Source: JAGXRK01 sp963714415
Lineage (GTDB): Bacteria > Bacteroidota > Ignavibacteria > Ignavibacteriales > Ignavibacteriaceae
DNA: 64,000 bases
Direction of reading: 5' to 3'
Assembly: GCA_963714415.1 (NCBI GenBank)
Contig: CAVQOL010000006.1
Span: 1 to 64,000, forward strand
How positions within the stretch are numbered: position 1 is the stretch's first letter; the number at the start of each line of letters is the position of its first letter. Shown here in pieces: positions 28,390 to 37,789 of this stretch. Both the position numbers and the translations under genes were made by a program. Below the pieces are notes generated by a model. That model saw only the letters and a program-made list of their open reading frames with translations. It was not told the DNA's origin and did no database searches.

Positions 28390-29668
28390 ATGTTAGATAT
28401 AAAACTCATTCGTGAAAATCCTGAAAAAGTAAGACAGTCAATCATCAACAAAAACGAGAAGGACAGAATTGACGAAGTACTTGAGCTTGATAGGCAAAGA
28501 CGTGAACTTATTCTTCAAGCTGACGAACTTAAAGCAAAACGAAACCAGGTATCATCGCAAATTCCAAAAATGAAAAAAGCGGGACAGGATACAACAACTG
28601 TTCTTGCTGAGATGAAACAAGTTTCCGATCAGATTACAGAACTTGACGGAAAGCTTCGGGAAGCAGAAGATCAGCTGAATGAAATTATGATGTATATACC
28701 GAATCTTCCTCACGAATCGGTTCCTGTCGGAAAATCTGCAGAAGAAAATGTTGAAACAAGACAATGGCTGCCGGATGGATTTACGTTTGAAAATGATTTT
28801 AAACCTATGGATCACGTTGAACTAGGTAAAAAATTAGACATACTCGATTTTGAACGCGGTTCAAAAATAAGCGGATCAGGATTTCCTGTTTATAAAGGTA
28901 AAGGTGCAACTCTTGAACGGGCATTAATAAACTTTATGATAGATTATCATCTTCAGCATCACGGTTATACAGAAATTTTTCCACCATTTCTGGTTAACAG
29001 AGAATCAATGAAAGGAACCGGACAGCTTCCTAAAATGGAAGAGGATATGTATAACATTCACAGTTGACGGACTCTTTCCTATTCCAACTGCAGAAGTTCC
29101 GATTACCAATCTTCATCGTGATGAAATACTTAGCGAAAAAGATCTGCCAATAAAATATGTAGGCTATTCAGCTTGTTTCAGACGTGAAGCCGGTTCTTAC
29201 GGAAAAGAATCAAAAGGATTTCTGCGTGTTCATCAATTCAATAAAGTTGAAATGGTAAAATTTGTAAGGGCAGAAAATTCTTATAATGAATTAGAATTAC
29301 TTGTAAAGGATGCAGAAGATATTCTTCATGCACTCAATATTCCTTATAGAATTTTATTGTTATGCAGTGGTGATTTAAGCTTTGCAGCAGCAAAGTGTTA
29401 CGACATCGAAACCTGGTCCCCGGCAGAAGATCGATGGCTTGAGGCATCTTCCTGCAGCAACTATGAAGATTTCCAGGCACGCAGAGCAAACATCCGTTTC
29501 AGAAATGAACAAACAAAAAAACCTGAGTTTGTTCATACACTTAACGGCAGCGGACTTGCAACTAGCAGGTTGATGGTTTCCTTGCTTGAGAATTATCAGA
29601 CTCCTGAAGGAAAAGTTATTGTTCCTAAAGTACTTCAGAAGTACACCGGTTTTATTGTGATTGATTGA
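28390..29668 (+). CDS. serS: Seryl-tRNA synthetase, frameshifted
   Basis: Charges tRNA-Ser (and tRNA-Sec). The N-terminal 110 residues are the tRNA-binding coiled-coil arm (MLDIKLIRENPEKVRQSI, with long Lys/Glu-rich helices). The catalytic domain follows: GTGQLPKMEEDMY, then after a shift at about 29058-29066 LFPIPTAEVPITNLHRDE, motif 2 FRREAGSYGKESKGFLRVHQF and motif 3 NGSGLATSRLMVSLLENYQ, ending at IPKV-type VIVPKVLQKYTGF. Total about 425 residues, the usual length. Everything except the one break is intact, so an assembly indel is likely. The start has AAGAGGAA upstream. Confidence 0.93.
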
Positions 29669-29719
29669 GCTAATATAGAATATTATGTTGTTTATTGAGT
29701 TGTAGATTAACTTACGATT

Positions 29720-29750
29720 TGTCATTTCAACAGATTTGAAATGTATGACA
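29720..29750. repeat. Degenerate TGTCATTTCAA palindrome
   Basis: TGTCATTTCAA (29720-29730) pairs with TTGAAATG-TATGACA (to 29750), a short relative of the element in leuS, here in its expected place between genes (serS and the ABC transporter). It may serve as serS terminator. Confidence 0.45.
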
Positions 29751-29788
29751 TAACAGCATACTCACATTTTTAATCTTACTCTTGTTTA

Positions 29789-31537
29789 ATGCAAAACTTA
29801 CTAACACTCAAAAAATATTTTGTTAAATATAAAAACAAGCTGTTCCTTGGTTTTATTTTTATTCTTTTCTCAAATGCAGGAACGGTTTATGTCCCGCTTC
29901 TTTTAAAAGACGCTATAAACGTACTGGAGCAGAACATCAATCCAGACATTTTGTTACAATATGCCTTGATGATAGTAGGAACATCATTAGCAGCAGGGAT
30001 TTTCAGATTTTTGATAAGACAAACAATAATTGTTGTATCTAGAGAAATTGAATATGATCTTCGCGGAGATTTCTGGGCTCACATTCAAAAACTTTCTCTT
30101 AGATATTTTCAGAATACTTCAACCGGTAACATAATGGCTCACGCAACAAATGATATAAATGCTGTGAGAATGTTTATTGGACCGGCTGTAATGTATTCAA
30201 TCGATACTGGCATAAGATTGATGATTGTTGTAGCTATCATGCTTTCACTTGATACATGGCTGACAATATATGCACTTCTTCCCTTGCCAATTCTTTCGCT
30301 TGTGGTTTACAAAATTGGCAGTCTGATTCATGATAAATATACTCGTATTCAGGAAACATTTTCCCGGTTGACGTCCCGGGCACAGGAAAATTACTCCGGT
30401 ATTCGCGTAATAAAATCTTATGTGCGCGAAGCTAATGAAATAAAACAATGGAAGGAATTAAGTCAGGAATACCTTAAAAAGAATATGAATCTTGTCCGAA
30501 CCCAGGCGTTGATAATGCCTTTACTGCTGCTGATTACGGGACTTTCTATCATCATTGTGATAATGGTTGGCGGAACGAAAATCATAAACGGAGAAATGAA
30601 TCTTGGTGAGATTACTGCTTTCATAATTTACCTTGGAATTTTAATCTGGCCGATGATTGCATTCGGCTGGGTTATAAATATAATTCAGCAAGCTGAAGCA
30701 AGTATGAAAAGATTAAACAAAATTTTTAATGAACCTTGCGAAATTGATGATAATGCTCAAACAGATTTTTCAATCAAAGAATTGAAAGGTAAAATTGAAT
30801 TCAAAAATGCCGTTTTCAGCTATGGAGAATATTTGCCTGATGTGCTCTCAAACATTAATCTTACAGTTCAACAAGGTGAAACAGTTGCGATAATCGGGCA
30901 TACAGGTTCTGGAAAAACTTCACTAATAAATCTACTCCCAAGATTATATGATGTTACGGGAGGCGAAATTTTAATTGATGATGTGAACTTAAAGAGTATT
31001 CCGCTTGATATTTTAAGAAGAAATATTTCCGTAGTTCAACAGGAGTCATTTTTATTTTCTGATAATGTTTACAACAACATTTCTTATGGATTAAGAGAAG
31101 TCAACAAGGAAAGAGTGAAAGAAGTTTCCCGTATTGCACAATTCGACAAAGACGTAGATGGTTTCCCAAACGGTTATGAAACAATGGTTGGTGAAAGAGG
31201 AATCACTTTTTCCGGTGGACAGAAGCAAAGAGCCTCACTGGCAAGGGCTTTAGCTGTCGATCCGAAGATTCTGATTCTTGATGATTCATTTTCTGCAGTG
31301 GATACAAATACTGAAGAAGAAATTTTAAAAAATCTGAAAGAATTTATGAGAGACAGAACAAGTATAATTATCAGTCATAGAATTTCAACTGTAAAAGATT
31401 CTGATAAAATATTTGTTCTATCAAACGGAAGAATTGCTGAAGAAGGTAAACATGATGATCTCGTTGCACTCGGCGGCATTTACGCTGATTTGCATTTTAA
31501 ACAGTTACTTGAGAAAGAATTAGAGGAACTTAATTAA
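29789..31537 (+). CDS. ABC exporter half-transporter, subunit with non-catalytic Walker B
   Basis: A 582-residue type I exporter half: six membrane helices in residues 15-320, then a nucleotide-binding domain with Walker A GHTGSGKT (about 370), Q-loop VVQQESFLFSDN, signature FSGGQKQRASLARAL (about 474) and Walker B ILILDDSFSAVD (about 493). The residue after the Walker B aspartate is Asp where catalysis needs Glu, so the site formed by this Walker B is expected to be degenerate. The signature itself is canonical. The next gene carries the opposite defects, so the two should form a heterodimer. Substrate (drug, lipid or peptide) is not shown by sequence. No ribosome site stands out. Confidence 0.9.
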   Translation: MQNLLTLKKYFVKYKNKLFLGFIFILFSNAGTVYVPLLLKDAINVLEQNINPDILLQYALMIVGTSLAAGIFRFLIRQTIIVVSREIEYDLRGDFWAHIQKLSLRYFQNTSTGNIMAHATNDINAVRMFIGPAVMYSIDTGIRLMIVVAIMLSLDTWLTIYALLPLPILSLVVYKIGSLIHDKYTRIQETFSRLTSRAQENYSGIRVIKSYVREANEIKQWKELSQEYLKKNMNLVRTQALIMPLLLLITGLSIIIVIMVGGTKIINGEMNLGEITAFIIYLGILIWPMIAFGWVINIIQQAEASMKRLNKIFNEPCEIDDNAQTDFSIKELKGKIEFKNAVFSYGEYLPDVLSNINLTVQQGETVAIIGHTGSGKTSLINLLPRLYDVTGGEILIDDVNLKSIPLDILRRNISVVQQESFLFSDNVYNNISYGLREVNKERVKEVSRIAQFDKDVDGFPNGYETMVGERGITFSGGQKQRASLARALAVDPKILILDDSFSAVDTNTEEEILKNLKEFMRDRTSIIISHRISTVKDSDKIFVLSNGRIAEEGKHDDLVALGGIYADLHFKQLLEKELEELN

Positions 31538-31602
31538 TAATCTCTAAGTCTCAGTGGTTAATTTTTTCTTTTACCACAAGAGGCACAGAGTAAAGATCAA
31601 AT

Positions 31603-33387
31603 ATGAACGATTATAAACAAGACGAAGAAATACTTGGTAAAGCATACGATGCCAGACTGATGAGACGGCTTCTAGGTTATGTAAAACCATACAAAAAGTA
31701 TATTGTGTTTGCAATACTGCTGAACATTTTTGTCGCTGCTTTAGGACCAGTTCGTCCTTATTTAACCAAAGTGGCAATTGATGACTATATAGCTCATTCT
31801 GATTATAACGGTTTGATTTTAATTGCAGTTGTTCTATTCAGTTCGCTTATGTTACAGGCATTTATTCAGTATTTCCTGACTTACTATACTCAATACCTTG
31901 GTCAAAAAATTCTTTACGATCTCCGCACACAACTATTCGAACACGTTCAAAAACTTGCATTAAAGTTTTTTGACCGCACACCAATCGGCAGGATCGTTAC
32001 GCGAACAACAAATGATGTTGAATCACTCGGTGAACTTTTCTCATCTGGAATAGTTATGGTATTCAGTGATATCTTTATTATTCTTTGGATACTCGGATTT
32101 ATGTTCTTTATGGATATTCCACTATCACTCGTTACGCTTTCTGTATTACCTGTTCTTATTTATGGGACTTTTCTTTTCAGAAGAAAGGTAAGAGAAAACT
32201 ACAGAGATGTCCGTCTTCACCTTGCAAGATTAAATTCCTATATGCAGGAACACGTAACCGGCATGAGCGTTGTGCAGATATTCAGGAAAGAAAATGATGA
32301 GTTTAAAAAGTTTTCATCAATAAATGATGATCATCGTAAAGCAAATATAAAATCAATTTTTTATTATGCTATTTTTTTTCCGGGCGTTGAATTGTTAAGT
32401 TCAATCGCAATCGGATTAATAATCTGGTATGGCGGTGGTGAAGTAGTTCAGGGAACATTAACAATAGGTGTTTTATTTGCATTCATTCAATTCACTGAAA
32501 TGTTCTTCAGACCTATTCGTGATCTCTCTGAAAAGTATAACATTATGCAGACCGCAATGGCTTCTTCAGAGCGCATATTTAAGCTGCTGGATAATAAAAC
32601 ATTTATAAAAAATCCTGATGAACCAATAGAATTAAAATCTGTTCAGGGAAAAATTGATTTCAAGAACGTCTGGTTTGCCTATGAAGATGAAAATTATGTT
32701 TTGAAAGATGTTTCCTTAAGCATAAATCCGGGTGAATCAGTTGCAATAGTCGGTCATACAGGTGCGGGAAAATCAACTTTAATAAATATTCTTACACGGT
32801 TTTACGATATTCAAAAAGGTTCTATACTTTTGGATGGAATCGATATCAGAAAACTTGATAAAAGTAATTTAAGACAATACATTTCAACTGTTCTTCAGGA
32901 TGTTTATTTGTTTTCAGGTGATATTAAATCAAACATCAGCATGGATAATGAGAATATTTCTGAAGAGAAAGTTATCGAAGCGGCAAGAATTGTGGGAGCG
33001 TCAAAGTTTGTAGAGAATCTACCTAAAAAATATGATGAGGAAGTTAAGGAAAGAGGGGCAACATTGAGTGTTGGTCAAAAGCAGCTTATTTCTTTCGCAC
33101 GTGCACTGGCTTTTGATCCGAAAATTTTAATTCTTGATGAAGCAACTTCAAGTATTGATACAGAAACAGAACAGCTTATACAGAAGGCTATTCAAAAACT
33201 TTTAGTTGGAAGAACAGCAATCATAATTGCACATAGATTATCAACAATTCAGAATGCGGATAAAATTATTGTTATGCACAAAGGTGAAATAAGAGAGACA
33301 GGAAATCATCAGCAGCTGCTTGCAAAACGCGGAATTTATTATAAATTGTACCAGCTTCAATATAAAGATCAGGAGATTGCAGCATAA
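31603..33387 (+). CDS. ABC exporter half-transporter, partner subunit with degenerate signature
   Basis: A 594-residue exporter half with six membrane helices (residues 40-320) and a nucleotide-binding domain: Walker A GHTGAGKST (about 384), Q-loop VLQDVYLFSGD, signature LSVGQKQLISFARAL (about 488) and Walker B ILILDEATSSID (about 508) with an intact catalytic Glu. The signature has Val where LSGGQ has Gly, which matches the degenerate site made together with the first subunit's Asp Walker B. This reciprocal pattern is that of TM287/288- and BmrCD-type heterodimers. The 65-base gap before it holds a CAGTGG/ACCAC repeat and CACAGAG wording; the genes are probably one transcript, and fbp follows 29 bases later. 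Confidence 0.92.
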   Translation: MNDYKQDEEILGKAYDARLMRRLLGYVKPYKKYIVFAILLNIFVAALGPVRPYLTKVAIDDYIAHSDYNGLILIAVVLFSSLMLQAFIQYFLTYYTQYLGQKILYDLRTQLFEHVQKLALKFFDRTPIGRIVTRTTNDVESLGELFSSGIVMVFSDIFIILWILGFMFFMDIPLSLVTLSVLPVLIYGTFLFRRKVRENYRDVRLHLARLNSYMQEHVTGMSVVQIFRKENDEFKKFSSINDDHRKANIKSIFYYAIFFPGVELLSSIAIGLIIWYGGGEVVQGTLTIGVLFAFIQFTEMFFRPIRDLSEKYNIMQTAMASSERIFKLLDNKTFIKNPDEPIELKSVQGKIDFKNVWFAYEDENYVLKDVSLSINPGESVAIVGHTGAGKSTLINILTRFYDIQKGSILLDGIDIRKLDKSNLRQYISTVLQDVYLFSGDIKSNISMDNENISEEKVIEAARIVGASKFVENLPKKYDEEVKERGATLSVGQKQLISFARALAFDPKILILDEATSSIDTETEQLIQKAIQKLLVGRTAIIIAHRLSTIQNADKIIVMHKGEIRETGNHQQLLAKRGIYYKLYQLQYKDQEIAA

Positions 33388-33416
33388 ATACTATAATCCA
33401 TTAATAGGAGAGCAAA

Positions 33417-34442
33417 ATGGAAAAAGCACAATTTATGACCCTTGCCCGTCATATTTACGAAGAAGAAAGAAAATATCCGGAAGCAACAGGTGAATTATCT
33501 GATCTGCTTCACGATCTTTCACTTGCGGCAAAAGTAATTTCACTGGAAGTAAATAAAGCAGGACTGGTAGATATTCTTGGATTCACCGGAGATCATAATG
33601 TTCATGGCGAAAATGTTAAAAAGCTTGATGTATTTGCTAATGAAATGATGATTAGAGCAATGGATCATGGCGGTCACTTATGTGTAATGGCATCAGAGGA
33701 AGATGAAGATATTATTCACATACCGCCGACATTTAATATCGGCAAATACGTTCTGTTATTTGATCCTCTTGACGGATCATCAAACATTGATGCAAACGTA
33801 AGCATAGGAACAATCTTTTCAATCTACAGAAGAGTCTCTCCTGAAAATGGTCCCGGTACAATGGAAGATTGTTTACAGCCGGGGATCAACCAGCTTGCCG
33901 CGGGATATATTATTTACGGCTCCAGCACAATTTTTGTTTATACGGCAGGTAATGGAGTTCACGGCTTCACCCTCGATCCTTCATTTGGCGAATTCATACT
34001 TTCTCACAATAATGTTAAGATGCCAAAGAAAGGAAAAATATACAGCATAAACGAAGGCAATTATCTTTACTGGCACCCGGGATTAAAAAAATATATCAAG
34101 TGGCTGCAGGAAGAAGATAAAGCAGGCGATAGACCTTACTCATCCCGTTACGTTGGTTCTATGGTTTCCGATATTCATCGCAATATGCTTTATGGCGGAA
34201 TATTTATGTATCCTGCTGATACAAGAAGTCCTAACGGTAAATTAAGATTAATGTATGAATGTAACCCAATGGCATTTATTATTGAACAAGCAGGTGGAAG
34301 AGCTTCTGATGGCAAAACAAGAATGCTGGAAGTTAAACCGAAGACTTTACACCAGAGAACACCCATTTTTATTGGCTGTGAAGAAGATGTGCTTACGGTG
34401 GAAAAGTTTTTACGTGATTATAATGTAATAAAAGTAGAATAA
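33417..34442 (+). CDS. fbp: Fructose-1,6-bisphosphatase class I
   Basis: Gluconeogenic enzyme that removes the 1-phosphate of fructose-1,6-bisphosphate; cytosolic and Mg2+-dependent. In 341 residues: GDHNVHGENVKKLD near 60, MASEEDEDIIHI near 91, the metal-site hallmark LLFDPLDGSSNIDANVSIG near 112-130, the AMP/hexose region YSSRYVGSMVSDIHRNML near 240 and AFIIEQAGGRASDG near 284. Complete, with AGGAGAGCAAA before the ATG. Downstream of the ABC pair, so possibly co-transcribed, though no functional link is evident. Confidence 0.95.
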   Translation: MEKAQFMTLARHIYEEERKYPEATGELSDLLHDLSLAAKVISLEVNKAGLVDILGFTGDHNVHGENVKKLDVFANEMMIRAMDHGGHLCVMASEEDEDIIHIPPTFNIGKYVLLFDPLDGSSNIDANVSIGTIFSIYRRVSPENGPGTMEDCLQPGINQLAAGYIIYGSSTIFVYTAGNGVHGFTLDPSFGEFILSHNNVKMPKKGKIYSINEGNYLYWHPGLKKYIKWLQEEDKAGDRPYSSRYVGSMVSDIHRNMLYGGIFMYPADTRSPNGKLRLMYECNPMAFIIEQAGGRASDGKTRMLEVKPKTLHQRTPIFIGCEEDVLTVEKFLRDYNVIKVE

Positions 34443-34485
34443 AGTCACACGCTAAGAGGCCGACTTAAAGGGAAGTTTCACCTGT

Positions 34486-34577
34486 TTGTCAATCCCACAA
34501 ACCTGCCTGCGGTAGGCAGGAGTGGGAATCCATTTTGTTTTATGGATTTTGGATTCCCGTTTTCACGGGAATGACAA
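34486..34577. repeat. Compound palindromic element after fbp
   Basis: Outer ends TTGTCAaTCCC (from 34486) and GGGAATGACAA (34567-34577), one mismatch. Inside are CCTGCCTGCGGTAGGCAGG (34502-34520) and GGATTCCCGTTTTCACGGG. The parts are common in dispersed intergenic repeats. Sits between convergent fbp and the 34614 gene, so it may also terminate both. Confidence 0.7.
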
Positions 34578-34613
34578 GGAAATTCGGACTTATGGGACGA
34601 CCTGTCTAGATCA

Positions 34614-34874
34614 CTAAATTTTCTTCAACTCCTCATCAATTTTTATTGCAAGGTCTTTTGTTGATATTCCTTCAACGTTAATCTTTGCACTCTTCAAAGC
34701 AACTTTTGGTTCGTCGCCTTCGCCTATCATATATTTGAAAAGACAATATCCCAACCTGTTTCTGTCATTTGGAACAGGAATATATTGACTAAAAGTCTCA
34801 ACAATCCCGTAAACCTTTTTTTCAAGTGAATCTGCGGGGAATTCTTTAACTCCCGGAGGTGGTAATGTGGTCAT
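34614..34874 (-). CDS. Small hypothetical protein
   Basis: An 86-residue acidic/basic mixed protein with no signal peptide or membrane segment. The N-terminus is proline-rich (TTLPPPGVKEFP), the rest mostly helical with a conserved-looking VPNDRNRLGYCLFKYMIG. No family recognised. The start is supported by AAGGAAAGC directly upstream of ATG. Coding status is likely because the ribosome site and codon use match the neighbours. Confidence 0.6.
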   Translation of the reverse strand: MTTLPPPGVKEFPADSLEKKVYGIVETFSQYIPVPNDRNRLGYCLFKYMIGEGDEPKVALKSAKINVEGISTKDLAIKIDEELKKI

Positions 34875-34995
34875 TCGCTTTCCTTTTATTTTTCTTATGG
34901 AAAATTAGGTGTGAAGTGTTAAAAGTTCAAGGAGAATATGGAACAGATTCTATTAAATAGCTAAATTAACGGTCAGAAAAAGAAAATTATATCCT

Positions 34996-35991
34996 TTGAA
35001 GACTATAAACTTAGATACTATTGAATCTTTATTAATCATTCGCTTAAGCTCTCTTGGAGATATTCTTCTTTCTACTCCGCTTATACGAACCATCAAAAAT
35101 AAATATCCTAAAATTTCAATCGATATGATTGTTAAAGAACAATACAATGATGTATTGGTCCATAATCCATATCTGAGAAATAAATTCTTATTCAATCCTG
35201 AAAAGAAAAAAGATCTTATAAGTGAAATACAATCAAACGAATACGACCTTATAATTGATCTTCAGAACAATTTTCATTCAAAAAAAATATTATCAGAATT
35301 AAGTGGTATTCAGGTTAAGTTTGATAAAAAGTCAGTCAGAAAATTTCTTCTGGTTCAGACTAAAATAAATCTGCTTAAAAATGCCGGACAAATCCCTGTT
35401 CGTTATGCACAAACATTAGGAAATTTAGATCTTGACAATAATGGATTGGATCTTTTTACAACTTTAAATCATTCAAATTTATTAAGTAAAGATGAAAGGT
35501 ATATCGGTATTTGTCCGGGCGGAAGACATTTCACAAAAATGTGGCCTAAAGAATATTACATTAACCTTTGCAGAAAGTTAATTAAAGATTGCTGTCAGAT
35601 TGTATTGTTTGGCGGAAAAAGCGATAGGAAAATTTGTACTGAAATTAAAAATGAAGTGCCTGAAGTTATTAACCTTCAGAATGATGATGATATTTTGCAA
35701 ACTGCCGCCGATATGAAAGTTTGTAAAGCAATTTATTGTAATGATTCCGGTTTAATGCACGCTGCTTGTGCGGTTAAAGTTCCTGTAATTGTTTTCTTCG
35801 GTTCAACTGTTGAAGAATTCGGTTTTACTCCTTACAAAAACAAAAATGTAATTTTAGAAAATACTTCTTTATTTTGCAGGCCGTGTTCGCACATAGGAAG
35901 GAAAAATTGTCCGAAGAAACACTTTAAATGTATGCTTGATATAACTCCGCAAACAGCTTTTAATGCTCTGGAAAAAATATTTAAAATATGA
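34996..35991 (+). CDS. Glycosyltransferase family 9 (heptosyltransferase-like)
   Basis: Adds a heptose or related sugar to lipopolysaccharide core at the cytoplasmic face. The N-terminus LLIIRLSSLGDILLSTPLI (about residues 12-30) and the C-terminal donor-binding SGLMHAACAVKVPVIVFFGS are family hallmarks, and CRPCSHIGRKNCPKKHFKCM near the end is usual in WaaF-like members. Length 331 is normal. The start is TTG at 34996 because no ATG precedes the conserved region. The downstream waaA starts inside this gene's stop (ATGA overlap of 4 bases), which ties it to LPS synthesis. Confidence 0.85.
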   Translation: MKTINLDTIESLLIIRLSSLGDILLSTPLIRTIKNKYPKISIDMIVKEQYNDVLVHNPYLRNKFLFNPEKKKDLISEIQSNEYDLIIDLQNNFHSKKILSELSGIQVKFDKKSVRKFLLVQTKINLLKNAGQIPVRYAQTLGNLDLDNNGLDLFTTLNHSNLLSKDERYIGICPGGRHFTKMWPKEYYINLCRKLIKDCCQIVLFGGKSDRKICTEIKNEVPEVINLQNDDDILQTAADMKVCKAIYCNDSGLMHAACAVKVPVIVFFGSTVEEFGFTPYKNKNVILENTSLFCRPCSHIGRKNCPKKHFKCMLDITPQTAFNALEKIFKI

Positions 35992-37265
35992 AAATGTTGT
36001 GGTACATATTTTATGATTTTGTAGTTATACCGTTTCTATACGTTGTTTTACATATAGGGGGAATGTTCAACAATAAAATAAAACGAGGTATAAAAGGAAG
36101 AAAAAGAGTTTATGAAGAAATCATTCTCGCGGCTTCTTCTCTAAATAAAAGAAAGAAACTAATTTGGTTTCACTCCTCGTCCCTTGGCGAGTTTGAACAG
36201 GCAAAACCGATAATTGAAGAATTTAGAAAAAATCACGATGTAAACGTACTAATTACATTCTACTCTCCTTCCGGTTATGAGAATTCAAGAAAATATCCTC
36301 ATGCTGATCTTATTGCATATATTCCTTTCGATACTATTTACAACGCTAGAAAATTTATAAACATAGTTAAGCCGGATATCTCCGTTTTAATGCGTTATGA
36401 TATCTGGCCGAATATGATAAAAGCATTAAGTGAAAAAAACATTCCGATTTTTCTTGTTGATGCAACAATGCGAAGTGATTCACACAGGAAATTACCATTT
36501 ATCAAATCATTTCATAAATTACTTTTCAGTTCATTAACAAAGATTCTAACCGTTTCAGAAACTGATGCAAAAGAATTTGCCGGGTTCGGAATTTCCTCTA
36601 AAAAAATAATTTCTGTCGGTGATACAAGATTTGACCGTGTTTATCAGCGCAGTCTTCTTGCAAAAGAAAAAAAATTAATCAATGCCGAAGTGTTAAGAGA
36701 TAAAAAGGTTTTTGTTTTTGGAAGCAGCTGGGAACAGGATGAAGAAGTAATATTTCCAGCATTCGAAAAACTCTCTGAAAAAGATGAATCAGTTTTAATG
36801 ATAGTTGCCCCGCATGAACCGACATTGCTTCATCTTGAAAAAATAGAACACGAATTTGACGGAAAACTTAAAACAATAAGATTTTCATTTCTGAATAATT
36901 ATTCTGATGAAAGAGTGATAATTATAGATTCAATAGGAATCTTATTAACTCTTTATACTTATGCAGATGCAGCGTTTATTGGTGGAAGCTTTAAACAGAG
37001 CATACACAATGTTCTTGAAGCGGCGGTGTATGGAATTCCGGTTTTATTTGGACCAAAGATTGATACTTCCCAGGAAGCTCAAAAACTTCATCAGCTTGGT
37101 GGAGGAATTTTAGTAAGAAACAAAAAGGAAGCTTACCGAAGTCTTCGTATGATTTTTTCGGATGAAGAACTCAGAAGATCTAAAGGACAAATTTCATCTC
37201 AGTATGTAAAAGAAAATCTTGGTGCTACATCAAGAATATTAAGTGAAATTTATAAATTTATCTGA
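35988..37265 (+). CDS. waaA: 3-deoxy-D-manno-octulosonic acid (Kdo) transferase
   Basis: Attaches Kdo to lipid IV-A in the inner membrane, an essential step of LPS inner core synthesis. The 425-residue GT30 protein has an N-terminal membrane anchor (about 5-25), the acceptor-site motif HSSSLGEFEQAKPII, MRYDIWPNMIKAL, the donor-site segment SVGDTRFDRVYQR, APHEPT and the late FIGGSFKQSIHNVLEAA where the catalytic cleft closes. Overlaps the heptosyltransferase by 4 bases, so the two are translated together. Confidence 0.93.
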   Translation: MKMLWYIFYDFVVIPFLYVVLHIGGMFNNKIKRGIKGRKRVYEEIILAASSLNKRKKLIWFHSSSLGEFEQAKPIIEEFRKNHDVNVLITFYSPSGYENSRKYPHADLIAYIPFDTIYNARKFINIVKPDISVLMRYDIWPNMIKALSEKNIPIFLVDATMRSDSHRKLPFIKSFHKLLFSSLTKILTVSETDAKEFAGFGISSKKIISVGDTRFDRVYQRSLLAKEKKLINAEVLRDKKVFVFGSSWEQDEEVIFPAFEKLSEKDESVLMIVAPHEPTLLHLEKIEHEFDGKLKTIRFSFLNNYSDERVIIIDSIGILLTLYTYADAAFIGGSFKQSIHNVLEAAVYGIPVLFGPKIDTSQEAQKLHQLGGGILVRNKKEAYRSLRMIFSDEELRRSKGQISSQYVKENLGATSRILSEIYKFI

Positions 37266-37273
37266 AGTATGAA

Positions 37274-37780
37274 TTAAAGATATTTTTCTTTTAATACATC
37301 AATATGATGCTTACTGTGTCCGGCAATTGTAAACAGTAAAGCATTCACGGTAACTTCGTAACCGTTGGCAATTCCTCTCCGTTTTAACATTTCATCATCA
37401 AAACTTCGGAACAATAATAAATTACTTTCGCGTAGAAGACGAAATTCATAAATAATCTCAGATAATTGTCTCTGATTAAATTTTCCCTCGCGTACATAGT
37501 CATCCTGTTCGAATCCGGGCAAATGCTGTTTTTCTCCTCTTGCAATTGAAAAAGCGCGAAAAGCAAATACACGTTCAGTATCCATCATATGAGCAATCAA
37601 TTCTTTTACTGTCCATTTACCCTCAGCGTATTTGTAGTCGCCTTTATTCTGTGCAAAAGAATTGCAAACAGTCTGGATCTCTTGATTCATTTTAAAAAGA
37701 ATGTGAATTATATCATTGCCTTCAACTTTAGAAATATAAGTTTCATAGTAAGGCGCATAGTCGTTTTTTGTTGGTCGCAT
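37274..37780 (-). CDS. DinB family protein
   Basis: A 168-residue four-helix-bundle protein of the DinB/YfiT group, metal-binding proteins often acting as thiol-dependent S-transferases. The typical KWTVKELIAHMMDTERVFAFR (about 55-75) and AGHSKHHIDVLKEKYL at the C-terminus supply the three histidines of the metal site. The specific substrate is unknown. It ends 9 bases after waaA on the opposite strand and starts 9 bases after the isoaspartyl peptidase gene's stop, so it is probably co-transcribed with that gene. Confidence 0.85.
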   Translation of the reverse strand: MRPTKNDYAPYYETYISKVEGNDIIHILFKMNQEIQTVCNSFAQNKGDYKYAEGKWTVKELIAHMMDTERVFAFRAFSIARGEKQHLPGFEQDDYVREGKFNQRQLSEIIYEFRLLRESNLLLFRSFDDEMLKRRGIANGYEVTVNALLFTIAGHSKHHIDVLKEKYL

Positions 37781-37789
37781 AGTTACCCT

